Shown here one piece after another: positions 10,580 to 21,289 of a stretch of 64,000 nt of DNA. Origin of the DNA: Lonicera japonica. Its lineage: Eukaryota; Streptophyta; Magnoliopsida; Dipsacales; Caprifoliaceae. The notes beneath the pieces are model-generated. The model was not told where the DNA came from and did not search any database. It was given only the letters and a program-made list of their open reading frames with translations. The stretch lies in contig CM038470.1 in NCBI GenBank assembly GCA_021464415.1, positions 29,041,601 through 29,105,600 on the forward strand, written 5' to 3'. The stretch's first letter is position 1. Each line of letters starts with the position of its first letter. The translations under genes were made by a program, and so were the position numbers.

Positions 10580-13500
10580 TCATCTTCTTATGGGGGATGG
10601 GACAAGAACAAGTGGCTTTTCCTTTTGTAGTGTAAGTCCGAATTTCTTGTTCATGTCTAACTTTTCAGGTGTTATGTCAAAGGGAAGCTTCCAATGAAAA
10701 TGATAGACAAGTGATGCTATCATCAAGCTCACTATCCTATGAGCAAGAGGAAGGGCCGGGCAGATTCGTCGACCAGAACTAAACGGAAGGAATGAGAAAT
10801 GCTGACCCTTGAAGTCTAATTCAGAGTCCAAAAACCTCTCCGGCCTAAAACATGTGGGATTCTCCCAGTACTCAGGGTCCCTAGAAATTGCCCATGCGTT
10901 CACAAGTACTTGAGTATTCTTAGGTATTTCATAACCGTACATGCTTACATCTGTCTCAGTCTTGTGGGGTAAAAGTAATGGTACCGGTAAATGCAGTCGC
11001 AGCGTTTCTTTCACTACTGCTTGCAAGTAAGGAAGTCCAAGTATTACAGATTCTTCCATCCTTCCTCCTCCTAGTTTTTCTGTAATTTCCAAATGAACCT
11101 TTTCCATTATAGATGGGTGACGTATTAATTCAGTTATCGCCCACTCCGTAATAACTGAACTTGTTTCGGTTCCAGCAAGAAACAATTCCTGAAGACAAAA
11201 AAGTTTTCATCATGAAAAATCTTTGATTTCTCAATATTGCCTAAAAAAGTTAAGAGAGAGGGTCCATACCATAAGTAGAACATGGATATCTTTCAAGTTG
11301 AATTGAGACTCATTTTCTTGGCTATAGTCAAGAAAAGAATCTAACAATCCCCACACCTTTGCAACTTAAATTCTCTATCTTTCAACCTTTTAGTGATGTG
11401 TTTATCACACAGTTCTTCAAGACAACCATAAGATGCCTTTGATTTTCTTCGTATCCCTTGAAGATCCAAACCTCTAAGGAAAGGAATATAATCCCCAATA
11501 TTGAACTTTGCATCAATCTTCATAATAGTCTTCACTGCATTGAGAAAACCTTCAAAATTTTGAGACTCATAATCAGCTACATTTACTGAAATAGACAAAT
11601 GATTTATATTTGTGGTAAAGGCCAATTTTCCAATGTCCACAAGCTGTCCTCTATTCGCTACAAGTTTAACATGTTGAACCATCTCATCAACCACGTTGTG
11701 TCGAAGATCACATAATGAGTCCAGCTTTTGTTGGTTCATCAGTGATGTACTTAACACGAGTCGCATGGTTCGCCACAATTCTCCTGTGCAAAGAGGGAAG
11801 AGCGAGGAATTAACTACTGTATATGGAACACAGTTTAAAAGAAAATTTAAATTAAAGATTTTGGTTAGCAACATCTATATTAAAGGAAAAAAGGGGTAGA
11901 GCCAGGATTTAACCGTTATGGGCAGAGTTAAAACTAATCAAAAGATTAATTTTGCTAGCAAATCTAAGATAAAAAAGTACATTTTTCCTCAAATATATTT
12001 TTAGAGATTACCAATTATCACATCCTAGTCCAACCACAAAGATAATCCACTTTGGGTCCAAATTAAGCCTTATGGTTTTTATTTTTCCTCAAAAGGGCAA
12101 AATAATGAAGGATAACTCACCACATGCACATCATATATATAAATGACTAATATCCTCTCACCTCTTTTATTGATGCAATATGCTAATATCTTTTCATATT
12201 TCTTATGTATATACAGCATTTATCCATCAAAACACTTATTTATATTCTTTATAACTTTTCATATTCTTTAACGGATGACCCATTATTATTATAAAATTTC
12301 TTCAGACTACAAAAGCAGACCCATTATTAATATGACTTAATTTTCGTGTATCTTGTAAGCAAAATAATATGGGCTCCAATTTAATATAAAACTAGTTTTC
12401 TAACCCATGCGATGTACGGGAGCATTTATAAATATATATATATATACATATTTACTTTTTAATTACTTTTTTTATTAGATGGATTCTAAATTAAAGATAT
12501 ATAATTATTCTTTTCAATTGTGGGAGTTTCATAAAAACAACGGAAGGTGATTGAAGGACCGTTACTAAACAATAGTATTAAAAATTTAATGCAAGACTTG
12601 TATTAAAGAAACAAAATATTAAAGACTTGTTAAAATCTAATAGTATATAAATATAAATATAATGTATTAAATATAAATAAATATAAATATACATGGATAT
12701 AAATAGTATATATATATATAAAATCTGATAGTATATATAAATATGATGCAATAAATATAATTACATGTGACAGCTAAAGAGCCTTGTTATTAACATTTAA
12801 TGCAATAAATTCTTCTCACTCCTCTCATTTTATATATATACTATTTTATTAGATGCGACGTAGTAGATATTAAGTATGGATAAAAATATGAAAAATGAAA
12901 GAGTTTAAAAAATAAGTAAATAAAAGTTTCATAATAAAAATGATTTATTATTATAATTATTACACTTTCTCGATTTTACTATACTAATAATTACTAAAAT
13001 AAATAATATAAATTATTAAAATAATTATTAAGAGAGTATTAAGTATGTTATTATTACGGTAATTATTATAACAATTAATAAGAGATAGGATATTACTTCC
13101 TTTGTAATACTAAATGGGAGAGGAAGAATCCTAAAGTGTTGGAACAGTTGGAATCTGAAGAGTTGCGTACAATGAATTTGGAGAAATAAAAATAATGGAT
13201 GAAAGGAGATGGAGGAAGATGCAAAGAGCCAAGTAAGGAATGTTGGACCATCTGTTCTATCCGTTTGAGTTTTGCTTCTCTAGAGAATATGAGATATAAA
13301 TAGGATATAAATGCTTTATTGTTAAAAATCCGACATACGGCACTTACTTGGTAAGATGGGGCTCTATTTTCATTAGTTTTAGTAGATTATGTCAAGAAGA
13401 GAAAAAGATTGAAAAATAAAATTCATTAGATAGAACCAACTGGGAAAAATCTCTAAACGAGCTAATTAGTCTCATTCATACTTTTCAAATGAACCACCAG

Positions 13501-14051
13501 GGCGTTAAGCTAAATTTTATATAAGTACTTTTTTATACACGAGTCTGCATAACATTTCACTCTAGATTTTAAATTCATATTTTGTGCAACGACTTAACCG
13601 GTAAAAATATGTGTATAGGAGTGTACATAAAATAAAGTTTTACATGAAACACGGTATAATTTTTTTACTTTACACAAAAACAGGTGTCCGTACCTGTAGA
13701 AATCCAAGCGATGGCATTATCACTGAGCTCCAATTCAGCCATGGAATCAGGAACTTTTCTTCCAGAGAAAACCTCATCTCTCTTCTGCAAAATCTCTCTA
13801 GCCATTTTAGGTGAAGAGGCCACAATGGTTGTAAAACTGCCTAGGGTTATGGTCATGAGTGGACCATGTTTTTTGGCTAACTTAGCCAATGACTCATGTG
13901 GCTTAGGACCAATATCAAATAGGTTCTTGAAAAGAGGGAGCCCAATTGGGCCTGGTGGGAGTTTTCTTCTATGAAATAACGCAAGGCCATAGCCATAAGC
14001 AACTGTGAACAATAATAATAATAATGGTATGATTAAAGATGGGAGTTCCAT
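10580..14051 (-). pseudogene. CYP76-like cytochrome P450, three exons, 1-nt frameshift
   Basis: Microsomal P450 monooxygenase gene of the plant A-type CYP76 group, whose members oxidise mostly terpenoids; substrate unknown. Exons: 13694-14051 (ATG at 14051), 11270-11783, 10580-11188; introns 11784-13693 and 11189-11269, all GT/AG. Visible: N-terminal membrane anchor, PPGP hinge (32-35), I-helix AGTETS (about 296-301), ExxR (352-355), PERF (407-410) and haem motif FSSGRRICPA with Cys434; Ala replaces the usual Gly two residues after Cys. Exon lengths sum to 1481 nt, one short of a multiple of three. Near 11341-11350 the frame hits TAG, while the +1 frame continues directly into typical LLDSFLDYSQENE coding. 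A single lost base, perhaps in the GGGG run, explains this; 493 residues would then fit the family. Everything else is intact, so the lesion is recent or an assembly error. Confidence 0.85.
12392..12853 (-). mobile_element. Non-autonomous Helitron in P450 intron 1
   Basis: On the minus strand it starts TCTAATAAAATAGTATAT and ends CTAG, with an imperfect hairpin CCCGTAC/GCATGGG about 12 bp before the end. The first 40 bp closely match the 5' end of the Helitron at 41052, including GAGAGGAGTGAGAA. Host A and T border the ends. It accounts for about a quarter of the 1.9-kb intron. Confidence 0.65.
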
Positions 14052-15810
14052 AATGTGATGTATATATTATGGGATTATTTTGTGCGTGAGTTTGTATTGT
14101 AATAATGTGTATATATGCGGTGGTAGATGTGGTGCGTGATAAGTGTTGATATAAATAATAATATCTTTCTATCTTAAATTTTGAATTATGCAAATTCTCT
14201 TTTTATTTTTTCACGAGGTGTTTCCGGTTCTTCGCACTACATTAGATGTAAGATTAATATTCGTTCGTGGGTCAGGCTTGTTGCTACCCCCAAAAAATTT
14301 GTACCTACAAGAGATCAAAAACGACATCTCTCACTAAACAAATCGTTCCTCTACAAAAATATAATGATAAGCAAGTTATTGGGCCAACACTATGGATTAA
14401 TTATGCACGTTTAAAACAGAAAGACAAGTTAATTATGACTGTCTTTTTCAAACATTTCTTGTTAGGTGAAGATAGGTACTTTGTCCTACATATTTTATTA
14501 AGTACTAATTTATGAAGACATGCATTATAGCCTACATTTCTTTTGAAAGTTTAATCCAAATAAATTTAGATAATACATTTATAGAAAAATTTAGAAGAGC
14601 GAAAGTGATGAATATAATAAAGCTTAGTTGAGAGTCACTTTTACCTATTTCAAATTACTATTCCTATTTTTAGTGAAGATTGTACGTAACTTATATTGTA
14701 TTGTAACATTATATATATTAATTATGTCTAAAAAATTCATTAACTTGAAACATTAAAAAAACAAAACTTTTAATTCAAGGTTAGCTGGAAATGAAATTTT
14801 ATTTTTTAAATAAACAAAGTGTATGTCACTGGTCCCCATTCATCTAATCATAAAGATTTGTCCCATAAAGATATGGGCCATATGCCCCATTCATGATCCG
14901 GAAAATTATTGAAATACAGCTCATTTCTTTTTCCTTCTTTTTGTTTTTTCTCGAGAAATTTGGAGGTACTAATAATATCATACCATCGAAATCATATTTT
15001 TGTATATATTCTAATCTTGAGTGCCTCTAAAATTATTAATTTTTATAAAATGCCACTTTAATTAGATACAACTCAAGATTACAATATGATACTACGTACT
15101 ATATATGATAATGTAAATATTTTATTTATTTATAAGTTATACTCTGTATGTTTCTAAAAAAAACTATTATTATCAATCTTTTACAAAATAAGATATTATT
15201 TTTCATGCTTATGCACAAATGTTTTATATTCATAGGTCAAGTTTATCCACAAAACTAATCATAATTCAAGCCTATCCATAAAGTTAAGCATTAAAACATC
15301 TACAACTCTGTGTCCCCGATATCTCCCGCACAAAACTTGAATCTTGAAAAAAAAATATGCTTTAGTATTAATTTCTTTGTGAGTTTTTGTGTAAAATTTG
15401 AAAGAACCAATAAAATACTAATACATATTAGATATCATTTATGTAATTTTTTATTATTTTTCTCTTGATTTTTTTATACATGATCTTATAATCGTAATGA
15501 ATCTTGATTTATAACTTTTGATGAATAAATTTTAAATATATAATTTTTATTAAAATTCATATTTTGTATTAAAAGTTATTATGGTAAAGGTTGATTGTTT
15601 GTTTCAACCAAATATAGATCAGTTTAATGAATCAACATATAAAAAATCAAATGCAATATCTTTTAACAGGTGAAATCAACTTCAGCTTGTTTTCATTTAT
15701 CTTTATGTATAAATTTGAATGTTGAATTATTTTTTGATTAGTTTATAATGTGCGTTCATGTATATATATCTATGAAGTTTTTGTGATTGTTTAATTGGAT
15801 TATGCATCTT
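14052..15810. other. Upstream region of the P450 and AT-rich spacer
   Basis: The part nearest 14052 should hold the promoter and 5' UTR of the P450. No individual control element can be supported. The remainder is AT-rich with no recognisable gene or bounded repeat. Confidence 0.4.
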
Positions 15811-16193
15811 AAGGTGATGTTTGGTTGATGTTTTGAGTTGAATTTTTAAGTTGAGTTTTTAAAATATGGAGTTTGGTAGAATTTAGAAGTATGTTGAAAA
15901 GTGGATTTGTTTTTTTTTTTGAGTTTTTTTCAACCAACTAAAAATATCATAAAAAAAATTTCAAAAAATAATCATAATGGATCTTATTTTATAGATCTCG
16001 ATGAGTATGTTTTAAATATATATTTTTTATTTAATTTTGATTTTTGAATTTAAAGTTATGGTGTTTTAAAAAAAATTTAGAGAGAGAAAGTAAAGTAAAA
16101 TAAATTTTAGGAAGTGTAAAAGTAGAATTGATTTTGAGTTGAGTTTTTAAAATTTGGAGAAAAAAAAAATTAAACATGAACTAAACAGGCCCT
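15811..16193. mobile_element. MITE family A, copy 3
   Basis: This copy shares the central blocks of the MITEs at 3076 and 3473, including AATGGATCTTATTTTATAG and TTTAGAGAGAGAAAGT, and begins GGTGATGTTTGGTTGATG. Its right end (near ACTAAACAGGCCCTAAA) is diverged. It directly abuts the remnant of the LINE. Confidence 0.65.
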
Positions 16194-16233
16194 AAACTGT
16201 CATTTTTTTTTGTTCTGACCATGCCCCTGTTCG

Positions 16234-16544
16234 ATGAAATTACTTAGTGAAGGAAGTCGGAACAAAAGTGCGGGCGTAACCTTGTGTTATGTGCTCCTGT
16301 GGAAGCTGAAGGTCGAAAATTTGTGGTTTAACAACAAGCCTGCCATTGTTAAACCTTGGTCCACTGATGAGAGAGGGGGGGAGGGGGGGGGGGGAGGACT
16401 AACTAGTGTTCCATATATGGATCAAGCTTCCTGGTTTGAAGCACCACTTATGGGATGGTTAGTTGTTGAGTAGGATAACTAGTTTAACAGGGAGGTCATT
16501 GTATTATAATATGGTAATTGCACATAGAAGTAGGCTAGCCTAAG
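16234..16544 (+). mobile_element. LINE (L1 type) fragment 1: ORF1 N-terminal part
   Basis: In the plus frame this encodes a stretch with VENLWFNNKPAIVKPWSTDE, which resembles the DUF4283-type region of plant L1 ORF1 proteins. A poly-G tract (about 16373-16394) and stops follow. The fragment ends inside a phrase that continues at 26061: the two sides join to read SRLAYA then VDIGLNAEL, as in LINE ORF1. The LINE is therefore one element split by later insertions. Its 5' end is missing or unrecognisable. Confidence 0.7.
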
Positions 16545-16666
16545 TGTGAACACCTCATTTTGTGACTCTCGTAAGAACTCAATCTCCAAGAAAATGATCA
16601 CGCATGCATGCACGAGCATTTATATATGCATACATATTATTCAGATGTGATACATGTCAACGAAAG

Positions 16667-17437
16667 TGACGCGAACCCGGATCGTCTTTTCTACCAGTTT
16701 GATGGATCCTCAACCCTTGAACTACAAACGTAGCAAGAACCTTGGAATACGTCGAAAAGATGGAAGATGGAACCTCAACCCAACGCTTAAAGAAGCGCGA
16801 ACCTCGGTATAATGAATGACGCCACAATCTAGTGTGATTGCTAGATTGATAAGTCAAGAACAATTGAATTTACTCAATTCAACATGTTCAACATGCTCTT
16901 AAAGAACACAAAGAGAAAGCTCTCAATTTAATTAATCATCATAACTTAATTAATAAAACAATAATGTGCCTCCTTTAAATAGGAGAAACAAAACTAGAAT
17001 CCTAATTCAAAAAGGAAACTAATTCCTACTTAGAAAAGGAAAATAACTTCTAGAATAATCCTAACACAATAAGGAAATTAATAATAAGACAATAAGGAAA
17101 ATATTCAAAAAGGAAACTACTAATTCTAATTCCTAATTGAATAATGAGACTCAAGAAGCCCTATTAATTTAAAAACAATTTAAATTAATATCTTCTAGAT
17201 TATTCCAATGGGACTCCTTGCCATTTTAACCTCTTGAACTTCCACGCCCAGTCCTTAGGAACTCCATTAAATGTATGATTATCATTTAAGCTCCTTGCTT
17301 CAAGCATGTGAAATTCTATAAAATTCCATTTGAATTTCCATGCTCTATCCTTGTGATTCATCATGTGCGGATCATCATTTAGAATGCCACAAACCACCAT
17401 GGTTGAATAGAAATTGAAGCTAGACCGGATCATATCA
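16667..17437 (-). repeat. 3' LTR of the non-autonomous element
   Basis: 771-bp direct repeat partner of 20519-21289. It contains the last 79 codons and stop of the element's ORF (stop at 17200-17202), so coding sequence runs from the internal region across the LTR border. Confidence 0.9.
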
Positions 17438-19278
17438 TACCCCTCTTCTTCAAGAAGATTCGTCCTCGAATCTTTGCTAAGCTTTGTTTGATTCAACCCA
17501 CATCTTCCAATTTGCAGCTTGGCCTTCTTTGACAAACGGAATTCATCGAACTTGAGGCTATGCTTCAACTCGATCATCTTTAGTTCATTGAAGAAACTTC
17601 CCGGCTGATAATTCGGATGGAAATCATACTTGTCCACACCAATGAAGTCTACATGCTCCACTTCATCAACTTCCAACTCCGGTTCTTTGGCTAGAATCTC
17701 TTCTCTTCCCTTTGCAAAGATCCTCCTCGCTTCCATGGCTGCCTTGGAAATTCCTTGATCTCCTCCGTAACTAATCTCCATATTTCTTTCACTCTCTATG
17801 GCTGCCATGCTATTCAACTCCCCCACTAAATCCGGCTTACCTACAACACTCTCATAAAAGCAAAGAAACATAGTCTCATTCGTGCCAAGAGTGCACTTCT
17901 TGAGGTTAGCGATTAGCGCATCAAAATTCATCATAAGCAATTGACTAATCGATATGTAACAATTCAAACTACTATTGTTACATGACAATGTGATATTCCA
18001 ATGATCAAAGCCTTTCAAAACAATTTTTCCCAAGAATGGCTCAAAATTTTGATTATTTAAACTCACAAAAGCATTATTCAAATTCACAGAGTTAGTTACC
18101 CATTCAAACAATCCACGCTCAGTTTTGAATCCCATAAGCTTCTTTGGGCAACAACTTTCCAATTCAAGTTCATCAACACCTTGCTTTAAAGCTTGATGTC
18201 TATGTTCCAACTCAACTTTTCCTTGGTGTTGATCTCCAACGCCCTGCAAATAAGACACAATAGATATAGGCAAAACGGGATTAAAATTGTTAGTATTTGA
18301 AAATTCTTCCTCCGATTCACTCTTTTTTTCCTTAATCTCCCTCACTTCACTCAAGTCTTTTTCAAACTCATTCTCACTAGAGATCACTGAATTTTCTTTT
18401 TCTCTCTCTTTTACCTCAGCCTCTCTCTTTTCATTACTCTCTTTTATTTTTCTCTCTCCTTCTTTCTTTTCAACTTCGCTCTCTTTCCTTTCCACTCCTT
18501 CACCATTTTTCTCTTGTTTTCGCGCACTCTCTCTCTTTTGATCACTCTCCTTTTGTAACTTCATTTGATCTTCATGAGCTTGCTTTGGTGGCAATGGAAC
18601 AAGAGTAACGGTTCTCTCATTCATCTTGAAAGAGTATTTATTGGAAACGCCATTGTAATTGGCTTGCCTATCAAGTTGCCATTGTCGACCCAAAATTATG
18701 TGGCCGGCTTGCATTGGAACCACATCGCATAAAACTTCATCCTTGTACTTCCCAATGCTAAGAGAAATAAGCACTTGTTCGTTCACCCTTATCACTCCAT
18801 TATCATTCAGCCATTGCAACTTATAAGGACACGGGTGCTTGAACGTAGGCAGTTTCAACTTCTCAATCATTGTTGTGCTAGCAAAGTTTGAGTAAACTCC
18901 CCCATAAATTATCAAACTACACACCTTATCTTGCACGAGGCATCTAGTTCGAAATATATTCGTTCGCACACTTGGGTCACCACATTCAGCTAGCAATTCA
19001 CCTTCTACGGCATGCTCTTCAATTTGGTTTGGTATAAAACTTTCCCTCCTCTTAAATTGCTCGTAAGTTTTGGAAAACAGTTCGTTAAACTTAGAACAAT
19101 TCTCATCATCAAACAAGGAAGCCTTTTTCGTGCTACTACCCAAATTTTGTTTTCTCCTTTCCCTGTTAGGAGTTTCACTTAACCGTCTGCGCCGTCTAAT
19201 TTCTAGATTTTTTACTCGCGCACTATCCCTTTTAAACTCCTCATCACGCCAACTTTGCTCAAAATTAAAATAAGACAT
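17200..19278 (-). CDS. Gypsy retropepsin-derived protein with inactive catalytic site (about 692 aa)
   Basis: The frame is open from 19350, but the first codon there is GTG; the first ATG is at 19278 (MSYFNFEQSW), giving 692 residues. Order: basic Arg-rich N-terminus (RRRRR), a linker, then a Ty3/Gypsy retropepsin-like region with KLQWLNDNGVIRVNEQV, IGKYKDEVLCDVVPMQ and the GHIILGRQW flap/C-terminal motif. Where the catalytic Asp-Gly normally sits this copy reads IIYGG, so Asp is replaced by Tyr and proteolysis is not expected. A Glu/Lys/Arg/Ser-rich, probably coiled segment follows, then a C-terminal region I do not recognise, ending with two KDRAWKFK/KDWAWKFK motifs encoded in the LTR. No polymerase domain. 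Function unknown; a structural or Gag-like role is possible. Confidence 0.75.
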   Translation of the reverse strand: MSYFNFEQSWRDEEFKRDSARVKNLEIRRRRRLSETPNRERRKQNLGSSTKKASLFDDENCSKFNELFSKTYEQFKRRESFIPNQIEEHAVEGELLAECGDPSVRTNIFRTRCLVQDKVCSLIIYGGVYSNFASTTMIEKLKLPTFKHPCPYKLQWLNDNGVIRVNEQVLISLSIGKYKDEVLCDVVPMQAGHIILGRQWQLDRQANYNGVSNKYSFKMNERTVTLVPLPPKQAHEDQMKLQKESDQKRESARKQEKNGEGVERKESEVEKKEGERKIKESNEKREAEVKEREKENSVISSENEFEKDLSEVREIKEKKSESEEEFSNTNNFNPVLPISIVSYLQGVGDQHQGKVELEHRHQALKQGVDELELESCCPKKLMGFKTERGLFEWVTNSVNLNNAFVSLNNQNFEPFLGKIVLKGFDHWNITLSCNNSSLNCYISISQLLMMNFDALIANLKKCTLGTNETMFLCFYESVVGKPDLVGELNSMAAIESERNMEISYGGDQGISKAAMEARRIFAKGREEILAKEPELEVDEVEHVDFIGVDKYDFHPNYQPGSFFNELKMIELKHSLKFDEFRLSKKAKLQIGRCGLNQTKLSKDSRTNLLEEEGYDMIRSSFNFYSTMVVCGILNDDPHMMNHKDRAWKFKWNFIEFHMLEARSLNDNHTFNGVPKDWAWKFKRLKWQGVPLE
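17438..17452 (-). other. Polypurine tract
   Basis: On the minus strand the sequence next to the 3' LTR is GAAGAAGAGGGGTA, a purine run suitable for priming plus-strand synthesis. It also lies inside the reading frame, coding for the EEEGYD region. Confidence 0.75.
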
Positions 19279-19378
19279 TCTTGCGCTGCCAAAATAAGGA
19301 TTAGTACAAAGAAATAAAAATTTCCTCACGCACTCCCTTACGTGTATCACTCAAGTATCACACATTTTTTTTTTCTCT

Positions 19379-20518
19379 CGTGTTTGTCACTCAAGTAATA
19401 ATAAACCTCACAATTTTTCTCTTTGGAACTTCAAAACAAGTTGAAGAATATGAATATCACAAGTCCTCAACAATCAATCACACACCCAACAATTAGATTT
19501 AGATGCGTTCAACAATGTAAGACTAAAGAAACCAAATTCTAGCAATATTAATGAGCCAAACGAATTTCTAAAATTGCTAGAATAATGCAAGCAGATTTCC
19601 AAAAGATAGGCAACAATCAAATCCTTAATTAACGCAAATCAAATATCCTATGGCTTTCTAGATTTCCCAAGCAAAATAGATTTATATGGAACACAAAATA
19701 AGAATCCCAAATAGAATGAAGATGCAACAAGGATCAACAAACCCAAACGATTGATTATGAATCGAAATTTTCTAGGGTTCAACTTAAATCCTTAATTTCA
19801 ATAATAGCGCCCAAATTCGCAGTAATTGAATCGCTATTCGACGAAGAATAAACAACCTAGGGTTTTCGCTTCAACATTCAAACTTTGATGTAATCCAATT
19901 CAAAACAACTAAACCCTATACACAATAATCAATTTTTTTTTTCTAGGGTTTACAAGCAATTCAGAATTCTTTTTTTTTTTTTTTGCAGCAGCACTGTTCA
20001 CGCACAGCACTATTCACAGCAGTCACCTTTTTTTTTTTTATTCAATGCAGGTGCGGTCGTAAAACAGCAATAACTTTTGATCCAACCGTTGGATCGGGCT
20101 GATTTTCGGATATGTTGTTTGGGACGCAATTTTACCATAATCGGGCGAAAAATCAGAACAATCCGAGGTCGTTTTGATAGCGAAAACCACAAATTTCGAC
20201 AGCCCAGCGGGATTATGAAATAGAAATCTGTTTTTTTTTTCAGAAATCACTGTTCATCGACACTGTTCATGCGCTCCTATTCACGCGGCACTGTTCACAG
20301 CACTGTTCATTGTTACTGTTCACGCGCACTATTCACGATTACTGTTCATCCGATTTTTTTTTTTTTTTTTTTTTTCAGAATCTATAAACCCTAACACAAT
20401 TTTTTTGGAATAAAATTAACAAGAATGAAGACCTAGGGTTTCAAGAATCTACTAAGAAATTGAAAGAACAAGAAACTAAGATAGAAAACCTGGATGGAAA
20501 AGTTTGCTCTGATACCAA
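19379..20518 (-). other. Leader of the non-autonomous element with CACTGTTCAC-type repeats
   Basis: The untranslated leader lies between the primer-binding site and the ORF. At about 19985-20350 the plus strand carries roughly ten copies of variants of CACTGTTCAC and CACTATTCAC, with poly-T runs between them (19973-19984, 20029-20040, 20228-20240, 20347-20375). No partner gene sequence was recognised. Confidence 0.7.
20502..20517 (-). other. Primer-binding site (initiator tRNA-Met)
   Basis: On the minus strand the sequence one base inside the 5' LTR reads TGGTATCAGAGC, complementary to the 3' end of plant initiator methionine tRNA. It sets the element's direction and the end of the 5' LTR. 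Confidence 0.9.
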
Positions 20519-21289
20519 TGACGCGAACCCGGATCGTCTTTTCTACCAGTTTGATGGATCCTCAACCCTTGAACTACAAACGTAGCAAGAACCTTGGAAT
20601 ACGTCGAAAAGATGGAAGATGGAACCTCAACCCAACGCTTAAAGAAGCGCGAACCTCGGTATAATGAATGACGCCACAATCTAGTGTGATTGCTAGATTG
20701 ATAAGTCAAGAACAATTGAATTTACTCAATTCAACATGTTCAACATGCTCTTAAAGAACACAAAGAGAAAGCTCTCAATTTAATTAATCATCATAACTTA
20801 ATTAATAAAACAATAATGTGCCTCCTTTAAATAGGAGAAACAAAACTAGAATCCTAATTCAAAAAGGAAACTAATTCCTACTTAGAAAAGGAAAATAACT
20901 TCTAGAATAATCCTAACACAATAAGGAAATTAATAATAAGACAATAAGGAAAATATTCAAAAAGGAAACTACTAATTCTAATTCCTAATTGAATAATGAG
21001 ACTCAAGAAGCCCTATTAATTTAAAAACAATTTAAATTAATATCTTCTAGATTATTCCAATGGGACTCCTTGCCATTTTAACCTCTTGAACTTCCACGCC
21101 CAGTCCTTAGGAACTCCATTAAATGTATGATTATCATTTAAGCTCCTTGCTTCAAGCATGTGAAATTCTATAAAATTCCATTTGAATTTCCATGCTCTAT
21201 CCTTGTGATTCATCATGTGCGGATCATCATTTAGAATGCCACAAACCACCATGGTTGAATAGAAATTGAAGCTAGACCGGATCATATCA
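20519..21289 (-). repeat. 5' LTR of the non-autonomous element
   Basis: 771-bp partner of 16667-17437, identical by eye. On the minus strand a TATA-like CCTATTTAAAGGAGG lies at about 20820-20836. The related solo LTR at 26930-27809 keeps CCTATTTAAAGGATG in the equivalent place, supporting a promoter role. Confidence 0.9.

Larger units (their letters stand above)
16667..21289 (-). mobile_element. Complete non-autonomous LTR retrotransposon with single ORF
   Basis: Two 771-bp LTRs (16667-17437 and 20519-21289) appear identical by eye. They begin TGACGCG and end ATATCA, and the element is flanked by a perfect GAAAG duplication (16662-16666, 21290-21294). Element sense is minus: the 5' LTR is 20519-21289, followed after one base by a primer-binding site complementary to initiator tRNA-Met, and a purine-rich tract lies next to the 3' LTR. 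The interior holds a long leader and one ORF (17200-19278). No reverse transcriptase, RNase H or integrase is present, so it must be mobilised in trans. LTR identity implies recent transposition. Confidence 0.9.

Noticed and set aside
18287..18541. Ser/Phe-rich open frame on the plus strand
   Set aside because: Antisense shadow of the Glu/Lys-rich segment of the 692-aa protein on the minus strand.
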